Shown here one piece after another: positions 6,207 through 7,210 of a stretch of 7,210 nucleotides of DNA (the first letter of the stretch is position 1; every line of letters begins with the position of its first letter). A model generated the notes under the pieces. It was not told the DNA's origin and made no database searches. It was given only the letters and a program-made list of their open reading frames with translations. The translations under genes and the position numbers were made by a program. The stretch comes from Bacteroidota bacterium (GTDB lineage Bacteria; Bacteroidota; Bacteroidia; UKL13-3). The DNA lies in contig VEQB01000114.1 in assembly GCA_018883485.1 (NCBI GenBank), positions 1-7,210 of the forward strand, read 5' to 3'.

Positions 6207-7210
6207 TCAAGGTTGTATGATAATTTTTTGGGTTGCTTTTTCGTAGGGTGTTTCTATGGTGAAAATATAGGTTCCACCCAATTCAAAATTCTTGATTTTG
6301 CGATGGTAAGTGTTTTCGCCAAGGCTTAAGTTGCTTAAGGTTTTTTCTTCTATCTTTTTTCCATCTATGCGGTATAAGGAAACCTTTACTTCTGTGGTTT
6401 TGCTTAGAAAAAAGTTGGCTGCAAATTCTCCATTATTAGGATTAGGATAAACCTGAAGTTTAAGCGTGCTTGTGCTTTGTGGGTTTAATTGGTGTAGGCC
6501 TACCGAGTTGTTTTTTATCACATACACTTTAAAAATTTGGCTGCTGGCGCTGCTTTGGGTTCCAGTATTGGTAAAAAAGATATTTGCTGCCGTGCTGCTA
6601 ATGCCGCCATAAATATAACCTACTAAGGTACTATCAGCAGTAAATTCATCTAATTTAAACACTTCGTTTTTGTACTGTGGTACCAATGCATTTGGAATGA
6701 ATTCTGAACTCGCTCCTAATAAACTGGGCATCTCAACAGGAAGTTTATATTCTGCCATAGCGCCTGCAGCATTTCTCGTAACTCGGGCAATAGTTTTAAC
6801 AAAAGGTACATTGTTGTCTTGAACCAAAATACCAGCGCTGTCGAAGTACTGAGCAATGCCGCCAAAAAACACATTATGCATTTCGTTTTTTGTTGCTGAG
6901 TAGAGCGGTAAAACTGCACAATGGTAGTGATTGTAATATTGTTGAAAGGTATTGTTTACTGCATAAGAAGTGCTATCTATGGTAACTGAGTTTAGAAAGG
7001 GAAGGTTTGCTGTTAGTTGAAACACACCCGAGAAAGCGGTAATTCCTTCGGTACCATTGGGCAATATTTGTGGCACAGCATTGTAATCTCTTCTGTGTAA
7101 ATTGGCAGCATCGGTATGGCCCGGTAAATGCGTAATGGTTAAGCTTGTGCCAGTATCTAAAATAGTAAACTTTCTTACTGCATCGGTATATACTCGGGTG
7201 TACGAGGGGT
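6207..7210 (-). CDS. T9SS type A sorting-domain protein, secreted, function unknown (partial, 5' end outside window)
   Basis: The frame is open to the right edge, giving 333 visible residues before TGA at 6207-6209. A GTG at 7076 is an internal codon, not a convincing start, since LPGHTDAANLHRRDYNA continues upstream in the same frame and homologous-looking sequence spans it. The last ~83 residues are a T9SS type A sorting domain: LQVYPNPNNGEF, then KVSLYRIDGKKIEEKTL, then FELGGTYIFTIET and the terminal KATQKIIIQP. The ~250 residues before it contain HTDAANLHRRDYNAVPQI, AFSGVFQ, QQYYNHYHCAVLPLY, NEMHNVFFGGIAQYF and DNNVPFVKTIARVTR. The recurrent 'vFFGGI..Y', 'YIYGGI' segments are reminiscent of kelch-type propeller blades, but I cannot assign a named domain or enzyme activity. 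The protein should be exported to the surface or medium. The missing N terminus should hold a Sec signal peptide. Confidence 0.85.
   Translation of the reverse strand, partial: PSYTRVYTDAVRKFTILDTGTSLTITHLPGHTDAANLHRRDYNAVPQILPNGTEGITAFSGVFQLTANLPFLNSVTIDSTSYAVNNTFQQYYNHYHCAVLPLYSATKNEMHNVFFGGIAQYFDSAGILVQDNNVPFVKTIARVTRNAAGAMAEYKLPVEMPSLLGASSEFIPNALVPQYKNEVFKLDEFTADSTLVGYIYGGISSTAANIFFTNTGTQSSASSQIFKVYVIKNNSVGLHQLNPQSTSTLKLQVYPNPNNGEFAANFFLSKTTEVKVSLYRIDGKKIEEKTLSNLSLGENTYHRKIKNFELGGTYIFTIETPYEKATQKIIIQP

Noticed and set aside
7074..7076. GTG as the true start of the right-edge T9SS protein
   Set aside because: The frame stays open for 44 more codons to the window edge with protein-like sequence (LPGHTDAANLHRRDYN), and a start here would leave no signal peptide for a T9SS cargo.

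Overview
The window looks like a chromosomal segment of a Bacteroidota bacterium. The evidence is a moderately AT-rich sequence, two partial proteins ending in type IX secretion (T9SS) type A C-terminal sorting domains, a large DUF2723/TMEM260-like membrane protein of the kind common in this phylum, and promoter-like TAnnTTTG (-7) elements in place of TATAAT boxes. Family or genus cannot be decided from the sequence.

Layout. (1) Positions 3-176 (+) hold the last 57 residues of a T9SS cargo protein. (2) A 43-bp gap with a possible hairpin separates it from a convergent two-gene unit on the minus strand. That unit is a 1067-aa GT-C-fold DUF2723 protein (953-4156) followed, after a TAA-C-ATG junction, by a SpoU-family 23S rRNA 2'-O-methyltransferase of the RlmB type (220-951). 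(3) A 72-bp divergent promoter region leads to a BaiN/HI0933-family flavoprotein on the plus strand (4229-5455, GTG start with a clear Shine-Dalgarno sequence). (4) A 70-bp convergent gap contains a REP-like palindrome next to a 20-bp repeat. (5) A small two-TM protein of unknown function lies at 5526-5999 (-). (6) A 207-bp repeat-dense intergenic region (6000-6206) carries twelve tandem heptamers between 36-bp inverted arms. (7) The 3' part of a second T9SS-secreted protein of unknown function runs off the right edge (6207-7210, -).

The genes are mostly housekeeping or envelope functions. RlmB acts on the ribosome, the DUF2723 protein is an inner-membrane putative glycosyltransferase, the flavoprotein is a cytosolic oxidoreductase, and the two edge proteins are exported. 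Apart from probable co-transcription of the DUF2723 gene and rlmB, nothing shows that they form one pathway, and I see no new multi-gene system.

The least explained signal is the repeat family. An identical 20-mer occurs in both intergenic gaps at 5456-5525 and 6000-6206. In one it is joined to a GC-rich palindrome. In the other it forms part of long inverted arms around an array that puts stop codons in all six frames. Both copies lie directly next to stop codons of genes.
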